NCBI GenBank assembly: GCA_964019135.1
Contig: OZ025253.1
Coordinates: 36,568,548-36,632,547, forward strand
Length of the DNA: 64,000 bases
DNA from: Arenicola marina
Taxonomy: Eukaryota; Annelida; Polychaeta; Arenicolidae
Reading direction: 5' to 3'
Position numbers and translations under genes: made by a program
Notes under the pieces: generated by a model
Database searches by the model: none
What the model was told of the DNA's origin: nothing
What the model saw: the letters and a program-made list of their open reading frames with translations, nothing else
In this document: piece by piece, positions 11,816 through 23,693 of the stretch
Position numbering within the stretch: position 1 is the stretch's first letter
How the letters are laid out: every line of letters starts with the position of its first letter

Positions 11816-12056
11816 TGGGGGGGTGGGGGGGGGGGAGTGGAGTGGTTATGCACGCATGCTCTATTTTTAGTGATGACGTGATGAGGAAAGAGTTGGGTGG
11901 TTAGAGAGCAGGTGGTTGATGGAGGGGGATGGGGGCGCGTATGCACTATTTTTAGCAATGACGTCGATGTTTGGCTAAAACAGGGTGAGTAGAGCTTTGA
12001 GGGGGATATTGGAGGGAAATGCCTGCATGCTCTATTTTTAGAAATTATGTCAGCAA
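11816..12056. repeat. Three diverged ~86-bp repeats sharing GCATGCTCTATTTTTAG
   Basis: The word (GCATGC)TCTATTTTTAG or CACTATTTTTAG, followed by a TGACGT-like box, recurs near 11855, 11943 and 12027. Each copy is preceded by a G-rich segment. This is an old, diverged tandem triplication. Confidence 0.6.
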
Positions 12057-12256
12057 GGTGATGATCCGGACGGAGGAGATGTTGCCTGTTTGAGAGCCAA
12101 CGGGGGAATGAGGGGAGGATTGAGAATGTCTTGGGAGGTAAAGAATACTTTGGCCGATCAGAGAAGAGGAACTGACTGGCGGTGAGAATTCTGATATAAA
12201 CGAGATGCTAATACCGGAGTCGGAATCATATCAACCACAACAACGGAATGAATAGT

Positions 12257-13012
12257 TTCAGATGTCAACAGTGTTCACTGTAATGTCGCAATGGCACTAA
12301 TCTGGCAGCCCACATGCAGGTGCACGATGTTGGACTAGGTCCGGTGTATGCTTGCCGTATATGTCAGTATCCCTTCAAGACAACAGCACAGAGCAGACGC
12401 CACGAAAGAAGACATGACGAATTCGCCGGCACTGGTATGCCCGCGATGTGACGCCACTTGTTCCACTAAACAGGCGTTACGTATTCACAAGAAAGAACTT
12501 CGCAGTTAGGTATGTCCCAAATGCGACGTTGAATTCGGCAACAAGTTATGTTTTAAGAAGCATATGAAGACGCACGAAGAGACACAGTCATATCATTGTC
12601 CCCAATGTGAAAAGGTGATAGCAAGTTAGGGGATATATCAGAGACATATGGCGGCACACGTCCGTCAGAAGACATGTTCACAATGCAAACGTACGTTCCA
12701 CACTGAAAGCGAGTTGCCACGCCACAGATGCCAGACGAGGCATGTATCAGTGATGCATAAGATGCGATGCCGAGAATGTAATCAGGACTACAGTAGCTGG
12801 CCATATATAGATGATGCGGACGCCATATGGATGGGCAAGAGAGAATGATATGTATTTTAATGAATATAGAAACCATCTTTCCTATATCATGAACATCCAA
12901 TCTTGTACGGCAAAATATCCGTGTCAAACGTGTGAACGACATTTCAAGAAAGCAGCCAATATGATGAAACATCTACGGGAAAACCCGTTACGCCATGAAA
13001 GGGGGATTTTCC
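12257..13012 (+). pseudogene. C2H2 zinc-finger array, N-terminal part of a decayed polymerase gene
   Basis: Seven finger-like modules follow in order. Cys pairs start at 12263, 12353, 12438, 12513, 12597 and 12675, plus one near 12919. Each of the first six has C-X2-C-X12-H spacing. Fingers 2 and 4 are intact (H-X3-H). Finger 1 has an in-frame TAA between its second Cys and first His. Finger 3 has Leu in place of the last His. Finger 5 contains a TAG. Finger 6 has H-X5-H. The reading frame shifts between fingers 2 and 3 and again before the last finger. The regular spacing despite stops and frameshifts shows a once-functional nucleic-acid-binding array now dead. It lies directly upstream of, and same strand as, the DNA polymerase remnant, and such zinc-finger/PolB proteins occur in invertebrate genomes. 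Confidence 0.75.
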
Positions 13013-13020
13013 GCCCCCCC

Positions 13021-14814
13021 CCCCCCCTCAGAACAATATTTGATGAACTGGCAGAACTAAACATTCACGTGGATAGCAGATTCTCATGCCCACGCCTTTG
13101 CTTCTGCCAAATGAGGCTTTGTGTTACAACAATTGGAAGACCTAAAAGAAAAATGAAACACCGAAGAACAGGAAAAGGACAGCCAGACAATTAGATGAAA
13201 ACTTGTTTTATAGGTTTCAATCATCACTTCAACGACATAACCAGTAGAACGTCGGATACAACGAATATTCTTCAAGGGATGACGATACTGACGATAAGGA
13301 AGAACCTCGCCAGTGTTGGGGATGGAAGACACACGAGAGGAAATGATTGTGTCTGCCAGGAAGAAAATCTATCAGTATATCTGTCGTATACAATCAAAAT
13401 GTGCAATGTACATGCAACATATGACGGTAATAAGTTACAATTCAGGTAATTATGACCTAAATGGGATAAAACAAACCATTACCAAAGCCATGGAGATGCA
13501 TGAAGAGAAAATGGCCTTCGTTATCAAAAAGGAAAATCAATATCAGAAATGGAAGCGCAGAAAGGCACATTTCCCGCTTTCAAGCATAAAACAGTAGAAT
13601 AAAAACACACATACCACCCTCGGAAGCATTTTATTCCTCACTGAAGGGTTTGAATACTCTGAGGAACACATCGCCTGAAATAGAACAGGGGTATAATCGT
13701 TTGCAAGATATATGGCAAAACGAGAATATGTCTACAATGCGTGATTATCTCGTGTGGTATAATAACTACACAAAATCTGAAAATTGTTTGTAGAGCGAGA
13801 TGCACGCAAAAGCAGTAAGCGGCTATACCTTTAATTGGCCAGAGATATAAACATTTAAATCTTGCCATCAAGGCAAATTTCTTGGGGTTCCTTCTATTAT
13901 CTTCACCCGTCATCATGAGGTAGATAAACAAATCTTCGTAATGATCCACAGTACCCATGCAAATCCATCGCCGGTTGGGATGCAAATGCTTTGTATCTTT
14001 ATTTTCTACAACAGGAATTTTCAGTGGGACCATTCATTAGAAAACGTGCCAAAAATAAGCCCAGAAATCCTCCATCTCCCATCATTCGTTTGATTGGATA
14101 GAGTGGTTGATGACTAAGGACCCTCAGTTAACGATTCAACATCAGTTGAACCAAGGAGTCAACACAAGAATAGGGCGATACATAGTTGACGGATTTAATT
14201 CGACATCACAGCCAATTTATGAATTTCAAGGGTGTTATTACCAGGGATGTGACTGAATGCCCCCTAGATAAAAACAAACATAAGACTCTCTTGGAACAAA
14301 GACGTAAACGTACGGACGATGGTACTTCGTACTTAAAACAATGTGGTTGCAAAGTACTGAAAATGTGGGAATGCAAGTTTAAACTACAATTCAAAACGCA
14401 ACAATAATTCATCCGTGTGCGTGGACCCCAGTTTACACAGAAGCATGATTTAGGTGAATTCAGTAAGCACACTATCCTGTATAGAGTGAGATATGGATCA
14501 CTATTTGGAATGAAAGAAGTAGATAGCCAGGTCCCAGAAGTGTGGGAAGATGCAGAGGTGGAGGCCAGGGCTGTGGGTCTGTCCCCCAAAGAATATTATG
14601 AGGATTACCACCCAATGTTTTGTACGATGGACCCTTCGACAATTGGGAAAGCCATATGCAGGAATGGGTAGAATCCCGGGGCTTATCTCAAGCACCCAAA
14701 ATAATGCTCGTAAGCGGCCTCAAAGCTAAGTATGTACTTGTATCAACTCCTGTATTACGGTGGTATCTCCAACACGGGTTGGTAGTTAGTCGAGTGTATC
14801 ATACGGTTAAAAAC
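13021..14814 (+). pseudogene. Family-B DNA polymerase remnant, truncated
   Basis: Blocks typical of the viral/Polinton-style PolB family (Pfam DNA_pol_B_2 type) appear in correct order but in changing frames. They are LQQLEDLKEK (about 13130), YNSGNYDLN (about 13430, exonuclease region), TMRDYLVWYNNYTKSENC (about 13730), VPSIIFTRHHEVDK (about 13890), WDANALYLY (13976, resembling polymerase motif A) and YEFQGCYYQGC (14220-14250, a nuclease-like insert). Then come VLKMWECKF (about 14355), LFGMKEVDSQVP (about 14500) and LRWYLQHGLVVSRVY (about 14755). At least five frame changes and several stops separate them. The catalytic motif C (YxDTDS) and everything beyond is missing because the tandem array starts at 14815. 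It may derive from a Polinton/Maverick or virus-like integrant; no integrase, ATPase or capsid gene is seen nearby. Family assignment is from remembered motifs. Confidence 0.75.
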
Positions 14815-15535
14815 GGGCTGTCTCTGTATGGTCCTGAAAGAAAATTGCACTTAAACAGGTTGGCGTGCTTGTCGTTCGCTGTGCAACAGGAAAGCTGCAG
14901 TATTTGACTGCGTAACCCACACTCCTGCTGTATTGCAGAATTTCGTCTGAAGTTTCTTCGACGATTCTTCTTCCCAGTTATCGAATGAAGGAAGCTTCAT
15001 TGTCATCTTCTTCCTGGAGGACAAAAATAGATATAAAAATTTAACTGTGTGACAATTTAACTGGTATGTACCAAAGGACAGATACGTACATACACATAAT
15101 AGTACTAACTACAATCACTTTCATGTAATCACTTTCTTTCCAGCATAGATCATGAGTCTAATGAGTAGATCGTAAAAACACCCAACTGTGCAACAGCAAT
15201 ATAATGTGTATTAATTACAACTACTATTCTAATACTAAAGCACATTCTTATCGTTCATGCTCGTGTTCACTGTCTTCTGTAGACATCTGATCAATGCCAG
15301 AGAAAACACTCAGTTTGCTCATCGGAGATGCTCGATATTGACAATGTGGTTGGGGGTGGCAATGGTATAGCAAAAACACCGGCAGGGGTTGATTTGGATA
15401 ATCAAGGCAGCCTTGATTCATCTTGCTTGACAGTTTGCAGTTTCTTGTAGCTGTAATTGATCAGTATTGTTATGAAATAGTACAAACACCAATGTATATC
15501 TATGGTAAAGGTGAACAGGTGCATACATTTTCTGT

Positions 15536-16030
15536 TCAATAATGATCGACGGAAATAACGAAGCCAGTTGTAGGGGTGAAGTCCCCTATGATATTGCTGT
15601 GATAGTTCGGGCCCTCGAGCCCCCCGGGTTGCCTCTCTATGGCTTGAGCTGCGACGTCGTACAGATTCAGGAAGTCAGGAAACTCGGCTTTCTCACCGGA
15701 ATAGTTGTCGTCCACACACAGTCGCTGTAACAACCCAAAGCGTCGAACAGTCCAGTAGTTGGTCTCCTTTACCACAGCACGTTCGATGCCCTGGATGTGT
15801 GACGTCATCAGTTTGTATAGGTTAGACGTCTCGGCCTTGGCGTAACCAAGGATATAGAAATCGGGTAGCATCCGTTTCTTTTTCTTTTGACGCTGCAAGG
15901 CTTTGAATGGCTTGGTGACGTGCCTCGCCGGGAAGCAACTCCATAAGTAGTAATATGACTTGGTGTAGTCAAAATCAGTGGGAATATCTTCATAACTGGG
16001 GCATCCATTCTCCTGCATGTATTGGTTCAA
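15536..16030 (-). pseudogene. CHST15-like sulfotransferase fragment, copy 1
   Basis: A 164-codon open frame. It has a 5'-PSB-type nucleotide-binding loop (FYILGYAKAxTSNLYKL, residues 58-74), then KETNYWTVRRF (88-98), the counterpart of the KEPHWWTR-type segment of CHST15 relatives, and IIGD (147-150), the counterpart of IIGEAS. CHST15 family enzymes move sulfate from PAPS onto chondroitin/dermatan sugars in the Golgi and are over 500 residues long. This fragment lacks the membrane anchor and the whole C-terminal half with the 3'-PB motif, and ends in a short unrelated tail, VISVDHY. In this copy the loop Gly67 is Glu (GAG). A TTTCAG just upstream on the minus strand could be a splice acceptor for the frame; no good donor is visible. 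Confidence 0.75.
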
Positions 16031-16355
16031 CCAGAGACTGAAACGTGGTCTTATTCACCTTGGCGTCTTCCGCGATACGCTACAAGCTTATGTGCAACTT
16101 AGTATCTGCCGCGATCCTCTGACATGTTGTGGCCGTAATGGTGTAAATTAGGCAAATCGGCTGTGACTGGTCTGGTGAACAGCGTGTAAACTGTTTTATC
16201 GCCGAAAAGAACTGATGCAACCATGCCAAGTTGATAGGGTGCAGTTGAGTGGCTTGGGCCTTTTCCTTGTTACAGTTATGAATGCGTGCTGGCACAAACC
16301 AATTGCTACTCTGTAATGAAAATTGGCATGGAATCGTCATCACGCAAAGTGACAC
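16031..16355 (-). other. Unit segment between Env-like scrap and sulfotransferase (representative)
   Basis: In this first unit a 91-codon frame is open. In others (20898-21248, 24163-24513, 27422-27772, 30686-31036, 32317-32667, 33948-34298, 35579-35929) it extends to 116 codons, ending RIAEDAK..TTFQ..VEPIYAGE just inside the sulfotransferase frame. A second frame here contains MVASVLFG and is the one open in copies 16 and 18. No domain is recognised. It may be decayed Env C-terminus or intron. Confidence 0.35.
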
Positions 16356-16572
16356 TCTTCCATGGTATTTGCAAGCGATATGAGGCCCTCCTCGATCTCC
16401 AGGAGTTGTGGCTGCAGACCGTCACGTTGGAACCTGAAATCGCATAATCGGGCTGTCTCTGCATGGTCCTGAAAGAAAATTGCACTTAAACAGGTTGGCG
16501 TTCTTGTCGCTCGCTGCGCAACAGGAAAGCTGCAGTATTTGACTGCTTAGCCCACACTCCTGCTGTCTTGCA
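16340..16572 (-). pseudogene. Retroviral Env-like scrap within the array unit (representative)
   Basis: On the minus strand this segment, from TGCAAGACAGCA to a stop after ECHFA, matches at DNA level the Env-like frame next to the array (43221-42990). Shared residues include RLCDFRFQRD and LLEIEEGLIS. In the units the first part is in another frame or interrupted by a stop after RQPV, so the piece is dead. It occurs in every unit except those to the right of copies 15 and 17, where it is deleted. The parent would be the envelope gene of an LTR element or endogenous retrovirus. Confidence 0.5.
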
Positions 16573-16719
16573 GACTTTCGTCTGAAGTTTCTTCGACGAT
16601 TCTTCTTCCCAGTTATCGAATGAAGGAAGCTTCATTGTCATCTTCTTCCTGGAGGACAAAAATATATATAATTTAACTGTGTGACAATTTAACTGGTATG
16701 TACCAAAGGACAGATACAT
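16486..16719 (-). other. Conserved 77-codon frame with acceptor-like site (representative)
   Basis: This frame recurs at 18116, 19748, 21379, 23012, 24644, 26276, 27903, 29535, 31167, 32798, 36060, 37691 and 40415. About 20 codons in, the minus strand reads TTTTGTCCTCCAG, a good splice-acceptor look-alike. It is followed by a hydrophilic segment with DNWEEESSKKLQTKV. After that the sequence becomes Env-like. The protein is unrecognised. Conservation may reflect array homogenisation rather than selection. Confidence 0.35.
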
Positions 16720-17167
16720 ACATACACATAATAGTACTAACTACAATCACTTTCATGTAATCACTTTATTTTCAGCATAGATCATGAGTCTAATGAGTAG
16801 ATCGTAAAAACACCCAACTGTGCAACAGCAATATAATGTGTATTAATTACAACTACTATTCTAATACTAAAGCACATTCTTATCGTTCATGCTCGTGTTC
16901 ACTGTCTTCTGTAGACATCTGATCAATGCCAGAGAAAACACTCAGTTGGCTCATCGGAGATGCTCGATATTGACAATGTGGTTGGGGGTGGCAATGGTAT
17001 AGCAAAAGCACCGGCAGGGGTTGTTTTGGATAATCAAGGCAGCCTTGACTCATCTTGCTTGACAGTTTGCAGTTTCTTGTAGCTGTAATTGATCAGTAGT
17101 GTTATGAAATAGTACAAACACCAATGTATATCTATGGTAAAGGTGAACAGGTGCATACATTTTCTGT

Positions 17168-17660
17168 TCAATAATGATCGACGGAAATAACGAAGCCAGT
17201 TGTAGGGGTGAAGTCCCCTATGATATTGCTGTGATAGTTCGGGCCCTCGAGCCCCCCGGGTTGCCTCTCTATGGCTTGAGCTGCGACGTCGTACAGATTC
17301 AGGAAGTCAGGAAACTCGGCTTTCTCACCGGAATAGTTGTCGTTCACACAGTCGCTGTAACAACCCAAAGCGTCGAACAGTCCAGTAGATGGTCTCCTTT
17401 ACCACAGCACGTTCGATGCCCTGGATGTGTGACGTCATCAGTTTGTATAGGTTAGACGTCTCGGCCTTGGCGTAACCAAGGATATAGAAATCGGGTAGCA
17501 TCCGTTTCTTTTTCTTTTGACGCTGCAAGGCTTTGAATGGCTTAGTGACGTGCCTCGCCGGGAAGCAACTCCATAAGTAGTAATATGACTTGGTGTAGTC
17601 AGAATCAGTGGGAACATCTTCATACATGGGGCATCCATTCTCCTGCATGTATTGGTTCAA
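17168..17660 (-). pseudogene. CHST15-like sulfotransferase fragment, copy 2
   Basis: Same fragment as copy 1 with the Gly67-to-Glu change. A 2-bp loss near 17345 shifts the frame after residue 104, leaving two overlapping pieces of 111 and 66 codons. Confidence 0.75.
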
Positions 17661-18797
17661 CCAGAGACTGAAAGGTGGTCTTATTCACCTTGGCGTCTTC
17701 CGCGATACGCTACAAGCTTATGTGCAACTTAGTATCTGCCGCGATCCTCTGACATGTTGTGGCCGTAATGGTGTAAATTAGGCAAATCGGCTGTGACTGG
17801 TCTGGTGAACAGCGTGTAAACTGTTTTATCGCCGAAAAGAACTGATGCAACCATGCCAAGTTGATTGGGTGCAGTTGAGTGGCTTGGGCCTTTTCCTTGT
17901 TACAGTTATGAATGCGTGCTGGCACAAACCAATTGCTACTCTGTAATGAAAATTGGCATGGAATCGTCATCACGCAAAGTGACACTCTTCCATGGTATTT
18001 GCAAGCGATATGAGGCCCTCCTCGATCTCCAGGAGTTGTGGCTGCAGACCGTCACGTTGGAACCTGAAATCGCATAATCGGGCTGTCTCTGCATGGTCCT
18101 GAAAGAAAATTGCACTTAAACAGGTTGGCGTGCTTGTCGCTCGCTGTGCAACAGGAAAGCTGCAGTATTTGACTGCTTAGCCCACACTCCTGCTGTATTG
18201 CAGACTTTCGTCTGAAGTTTCTTCGACGATTCTTCTTCCCAGTTATCGAATGAAGGAAGCTTCATTGTCATCTTCTTCCTGGAGGACAAAAATATATATA
18301 ATTTAACTGTGTGACAATTTAACTGGTATGTACCAAAGGACAGATACATACATACACATAATAGTACTAACTACAATCACTTTCATGTAATCACTTTATT
18401 TTCAGCATAGATCATGAGTCTAATGAGTAGATCGTAAAAACACCCAACTGTGCAACAGCAATATAATGTGTATTAATTACAACTACTATTCTAATACTAA
18501 AGCACATTCTTATCGTTCATGCTCGTGTTCACTGTCTTCTGTAGACATCTGATCAATGCTAGAGAAAACACTCAGTTTGCTCATCGGAGATGCTCGATAT
18601 TGACAATGTGGTTGGGGGTGGCAATGGTATAGCAAAAACACCGGCAGGGGTTGATGTGGATAATCAAGGAAGCCTTGACTCACCTTGCTTTACAGTTTGC
18701 AGTTTCTTGTAGCTGTAATTGATCAGTAGTTTTATCAAATAGTACAAACACCAATGTATGTCTATGGTAAAGGTGAACGGGTGCATACATTTTCTGT

Positions 18798-19292
18798 TCA
18801 ATAATGATCGACGGAAATAACGAAGCCAGTTGTAGGGGTGAAGTCCCCTATGATATTGCTGTGATAGTTCGGGCCCTCGAGTTCCCCGGGTTGCCTCTCT
18901 ATAGCTTGAGCTGCGACGTCGTACAGATTCAGGAAGTCCGAAAACTCTGCTTTCTCACCGGAATAGTTGTTGTCCACACAAAGCGGCTGTAACAACCCAA
19001 AGCGTCGAACAGTCCAGTAGTTGGTCTCCTTTACCACAGCACGTTCGAGGCCCTATATGAGTGACGTCATCAGTTTGTATAGGTTAGACGTCCCGGCCTT
19101 GGCGTAACCAATGATATAGAAATCGGGTAGCATCCGTTTCTTTTTCTTTTGACGCTGCAAGGCTTCGAATGGCTTGGTGACGTGCCTCGCCGCGAAGCAA
19201 CTCCATAAGTAGTAATATGACTTGGTGTAGTCAGAATCAGTGGGAACATCTTCATACCTGGGGCATTCATTCTCCTGCATATATTGGTTCAA
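18798..19292 (-). pseudogene. CHST15-like sulfotransferase fragment, copy 3
   Basis: Loop Gly67 is present (IIGYAKAGTS), but codon 80 is TAG instead of CAG (near 19053), giving a 79-codon N-terminal piece and a second 79-codon piece that reopens at the next Met. Confidence 0.75.
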
Positions 19293-20428
19293 CCAGATAC
19301 TGAAACGTGGTCTTATTCATCTTGGCGTCTTCCGCGATACGCTTCAAGCTTACGTGCAACTTAGTATCTGCCGCGATCCTCTGACATGTTGTGGCCGTAA
19401 TGGTGTAAATTAGGCAAATCGGCTGTGACTGGTCTGGTGAACAGCGTGTAAACTGTTTTATCGCCGAAAAGAACTGATGCAACCATGCCAAGTTGATTGG
19501 GTGCAGTTGAGTGGCTTGGGCCTTTTCCTTGTTACAGTTATGGATGCGTGCTGGCACAAACCAATTGCTACTCTGTAATGAAAATTGGCATGGAATCGTC
19601 ATCACGCAAAGTGACTCTCTTCCATGGTATTTGCAAGCGATATGAGGCCCTCCTCGATCTCCAGGAGTTGTGGCTGCAGACCGTCACGTTGGAACCTGAA
19701 ATCGCATAATCGGGCTGTCTCTGCATGGTCCTGAAAGAAAATTGCACTTAAACAGGTTGGCGTGCTTGTCGCTCGCCGTGCAACAGGAAAGCTGCAGTAT
19801 TTGACTGCTTAGCCCACAATCCTGCTGTATTGCAGACTTTCGTCTGAAGTTTCTTCGACGATTCTTCTTCCCAGTTATCGAATGAAGGAAGCTTCATTGA
19901 CATCTTCTTCCTGGAGGACAAAAATATATATAATTTAACGGTGTGGCAATTTAACTGGTATGTACCAAAGGACAGATACATACATACACATAATAGTACT
20001 AACTACAATCACTTTCATGTAATCACTTTCTTTTCAGCATAGATCATGAGTCTAATGAGTAGATCGTAATAACACCCATCTGTACAACAGCAATATAATT
20101 TGTATTAATTAGAACTACTATTCTAATACTAAAACACATTCTTACCGTTCATGCTCGTGTTCACTGTCTTCTGTAGACATCTGATCAATGCCAGAAAAAA
20201 CACTCAGTTTGCTCATCGGAGATGCTCGATATTGACAATGCGGGTGGGGATGGCATGGTATAGCAAAAACACCGGCAGGGGTTGATGTGGATAATCAAGG
20301 CAGCCTTGACTCATCTTGCTTTACAGTTTGCAGTTTCTTGTAGCTCTAATTGATCAGTAGTTTTATCAAATAGTACAAACACCAATGTATATCTATGGTA
20401 AACGTGAACAGGTGCATACATTTTCTGT

Positions 20429-20923
20429 TCAATAATGATCGACGGAAATAACGTAGCCAGTTGTAGGGGTGAAGTCCCCTATGATATTGATGTGATAGTT
20501 CGGGCCCTCGAGCCCCCCGGGTTGCCTCTCTATGGCTTGAGCTGCGACGTCGTACAGATTCAGGAAGTCCGAAAACTCTGCTTTCTCACCGGAATAGTTG
20601 TTGTCCACACAAAGCGGCTGTAACAACCCAAAGCGTCGAACAGTCCAGTAGTTGGTCTCCTTTACCACAGCACGTTCGATGCCCTATATGAGTGACGTCA
20701 GCAGTTTGTATAGGTTAGACGTCCGGGCCTTGGCGTAACCAAGGACATATAAATCGGGTAGCATCCGTTTCTTTTTCTTTTGACGCTGCAAGGCTTCGAA
20801 TGGCTTGGTGACGTGCCTCGCCGCGAAGCAGCTCCATAAGTAGTAATATGACTTGATGTAGTCAGAATCAGTGGGAACATCTTCATACCTGGGGCATTCA
20901 TTCTCCTGCATATATTGGTTCAA
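20429..20923 (-). pseudogene. CHST15-like sulfotransferase fragment, copy 4
   Basis: Carries the codon-80 TAG and in addition Arg in place of loop Gly67 (VLGYAKARTS). Copy 13 shows the same combination. Confidence 0.75.
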
Positions 20924-22061
20924 CCAGATACTGAAACGTGGTCGTATTCATCTTGGCGTCTTCCGCGATACGCTTCAAGCTTACGTGCAACTTAGTATCT
21001 GCCGCGATCCTCTGACATGTTGTGGCCGTAATGGTGTAAATTAGGCAAATCGGCTGTGACTGGTCTGGTGAACAGCGTGTAAACTGTTTTATCGCCGAAA
21101 AGAACTGATGCAACCATGCCAAGTTGATTGGGTGCAGTTGAGTGGCTTGGGCCTTTTCCTTGTTACAGCTTTGGATGCGTGCTGGCACAAACCAATTGCT
21201 ACTCTGTAATGAAAATTGGCATGGAATCGTCATCACGCAAAGTGACACTCTTCCATGGTATTTGCAAGCGATATGAGGCCCTCCTCGATCTCCAGGAGTT
21301 GTGGCTGCAGACCGTCACGTTGGAACCTGAAATCGCATAATCGGGCTGTCTCTGCATGGTCCTGAAAGAAAATTGCACTTAAACAGGTTGGCGTGCTTGT
21401 CGCTCGCCGTGCAACAGGAAAGCTGCAGTATTTGACTGCTTAGCCCACAATCCTGCTGTATTGCAGACTTTCGTCTGAAGTTTCTTCGACGATTCTTCTT
21501 CCCAGTTATCGAATGAAGGAAGCTTCATTGACATCTTCTTCCTGGAGGACAAAAATATATATAATTTAACGGTGTGGCAATTTAACTGGTATGTACCAAA
21601 GGACAGATACATACATACACATAATAGTACTAACTACAATCACTTTCATGTAATCACTTTCTTTTCAGCATAGATCATGAGTCTAATGAGTAGATCGTAA
21701 TAACACCCATCTGTGCAAAAGCAATATAATTTGTATTAATTAGAACTACTATTCTATTACTAAAACACATTCTTACCGTTCATGCTCGTGTTCACTGTCT
21801 TCTGTAGATATCTGATCAATGCCAGAAACAAACACCCAGTTTGCACATCGGAGATGCTCGATATTGACATTGTGGTTGGGGGTGGCAGTGGTACAGCAAA
21901 AACACCAGCAGGGGTTGATGTGGATAATCAAGGCAGCCTTTACTCATCTTGCCTGACAGTTTGCAGTTTATTGTAGCTGTAATTGATCAGTAGTTTTATC
22001 AAATAGTACAAACACCAATGTATATATAGGGTAAAGGTGAACAGGTGCATACATTCTCTGT

Positions 22062-22556
22062 TCAATAATGATCGACGGAAATAACGAATCCAGTTATAAG
22101 GGGGAAGTCCCCTATGCTATTGCTGTGATAGTTCGGGCCCTCGAACCCCCCGGGTTGCCTGTCTATGGCTTGAGCTGCGACGTCGTACAGATTCAGGAAG
22201 TCAGAAAACTCGGCTTTCTCACCGGAATAGTTGTCGTCCACACAAAGCGGCTGTAACAACCCAAAGCGTCGAACAGTCCAGTAGTTGGTCTCCTTTACCA
22301 CAGCACGCTCGATGCCCTGGATGTGTGACGTCATCAGTTTGTATAGGTTAGACGTCCCGGCCTTGGCGTAACCAAGGATATAGAAACCGGGTAGCATCCG
22401 TTTCTTTTTCTTTTGACGCTGCAAGACTTCGAATGGCTTGGCGACGTGCCTCGCCGCGAAGCAACTCCATAAGTAGTAATATGACTTGGTGTAGTCAAAA
22501 TCAGTGGGAACATCTTCATACCTGGGGCATCCATTCTCCTGCATATATTGGTTCAA
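22062..22556 (-). pseudogene. CHST15-like sulfotransferase fragment, copy 5 (open, canonical loop)
   Basis: All 164 codons are open and the loop reads ILGYAKAGTSNL, so neither of the two common array lesions is present. It is still only the N-terminal part of a catalytic domain and cannot be an active enzyme alone. Confidence 0.75.
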
Positions 22557-23693
22557 CCAGAGACTGAAACGTGGTCTTATTCACCTTGGCGTCTTCCGCG
22601 ATACGCTTCAAGCTTATGTGCAACTTAGTATCTGCCGCGATCCTCTGACATGTTGTGGCCGTAATGGTGTAAATTAGGCAAATCGGCTGTGACTGGTCTG
22701 GTGAACAGCGTGTAAACTGTGTTTGCGCCGAAAAGAACTGATGCAACCATGCCAAATTGACTTGGTGCAGTTGAGTGGCTTGGGCCGTTTCCTTATTACA
22801 GTTATGGATGCGTGCTGACACAAACCAATTGCCACTGTGTAATTAACATTGGCATGGAATCGTCATCACACAAAGTGACACTCTTTCATGGTATTTGCAA
22901 GCGATATGAGGCCCTCCTCGATCTCCAGGAGTTGTGGCTGCAGACCGTCACGTTTGAACCTGAAATCGCATAATCGGGCTGTCTCTGTATGGTCCTGAAA
23001 GAAAATTGCACTTAAACAGGTTGGCGTGCTTGTCGCTCGCTGTGCAACAGGAAAGCTGCAGTATTTGACTGCTTAGCCCACACTCCTGCTGTATTGCAGA
23101 CTTTCGTCTCAAGTTTCTTCGACGATTCTTCTTCCAAGTTATCGAATGAAGGAAGCTTCATTGTCATCTTCTTCCTGGAGGACAAAAATATATATAATTT
23201 AAGTGTGTGACAATTTAACTGGTATGTACCGAAGGACAGATACATACATACAAATAATAGTACTAACTACAATCACTTTCATGTAATCACTTTATTTTCA
23301 GCATAGATCATGAGTCTAATGAGTAGATCGAAAAAACACCCAACTGTGCAACAGTAATATAATGTGTATTAATTACAACTACTATTCTAATACTAAAGCA
23401 CTTTCTTATCGTTCATGCTCGTGTTCACTGTCTTCTGTAGACATCTGATCAATGCCAGAGAAAACACTCAGTTTGCTCATCGGAGACGCTCGATATTGAC
23501 AATGTGGTTGGGGGTGGCAATGGTATAGCAAAAACACCGGCAGGGGTTGATGTGGTTAATCAAGGCAGCCTTGACTCATCTTGCTTGACAGTTTGCAGTT
23601 TCTTGTAGCTGTAATTGATCAGTAGTGTTATCAAATAGTACAAACACCAATGTATATCTATGGTAAAGGTGAACAGGTGCATAGATTTTATGT

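Noticed and set aside
13638..14033. 131-codon minus-strand frame
   Set aside because: It lies opposite clear plus-strand polymerase motifs and is a shadow.
15808..16008. 66-67-codon minus-strand frames repeated in each unit (Arg/Lys/Ser-rich product)
   Set aside because: These are the same DNA as the sulfotransferase fragment read in another frame.
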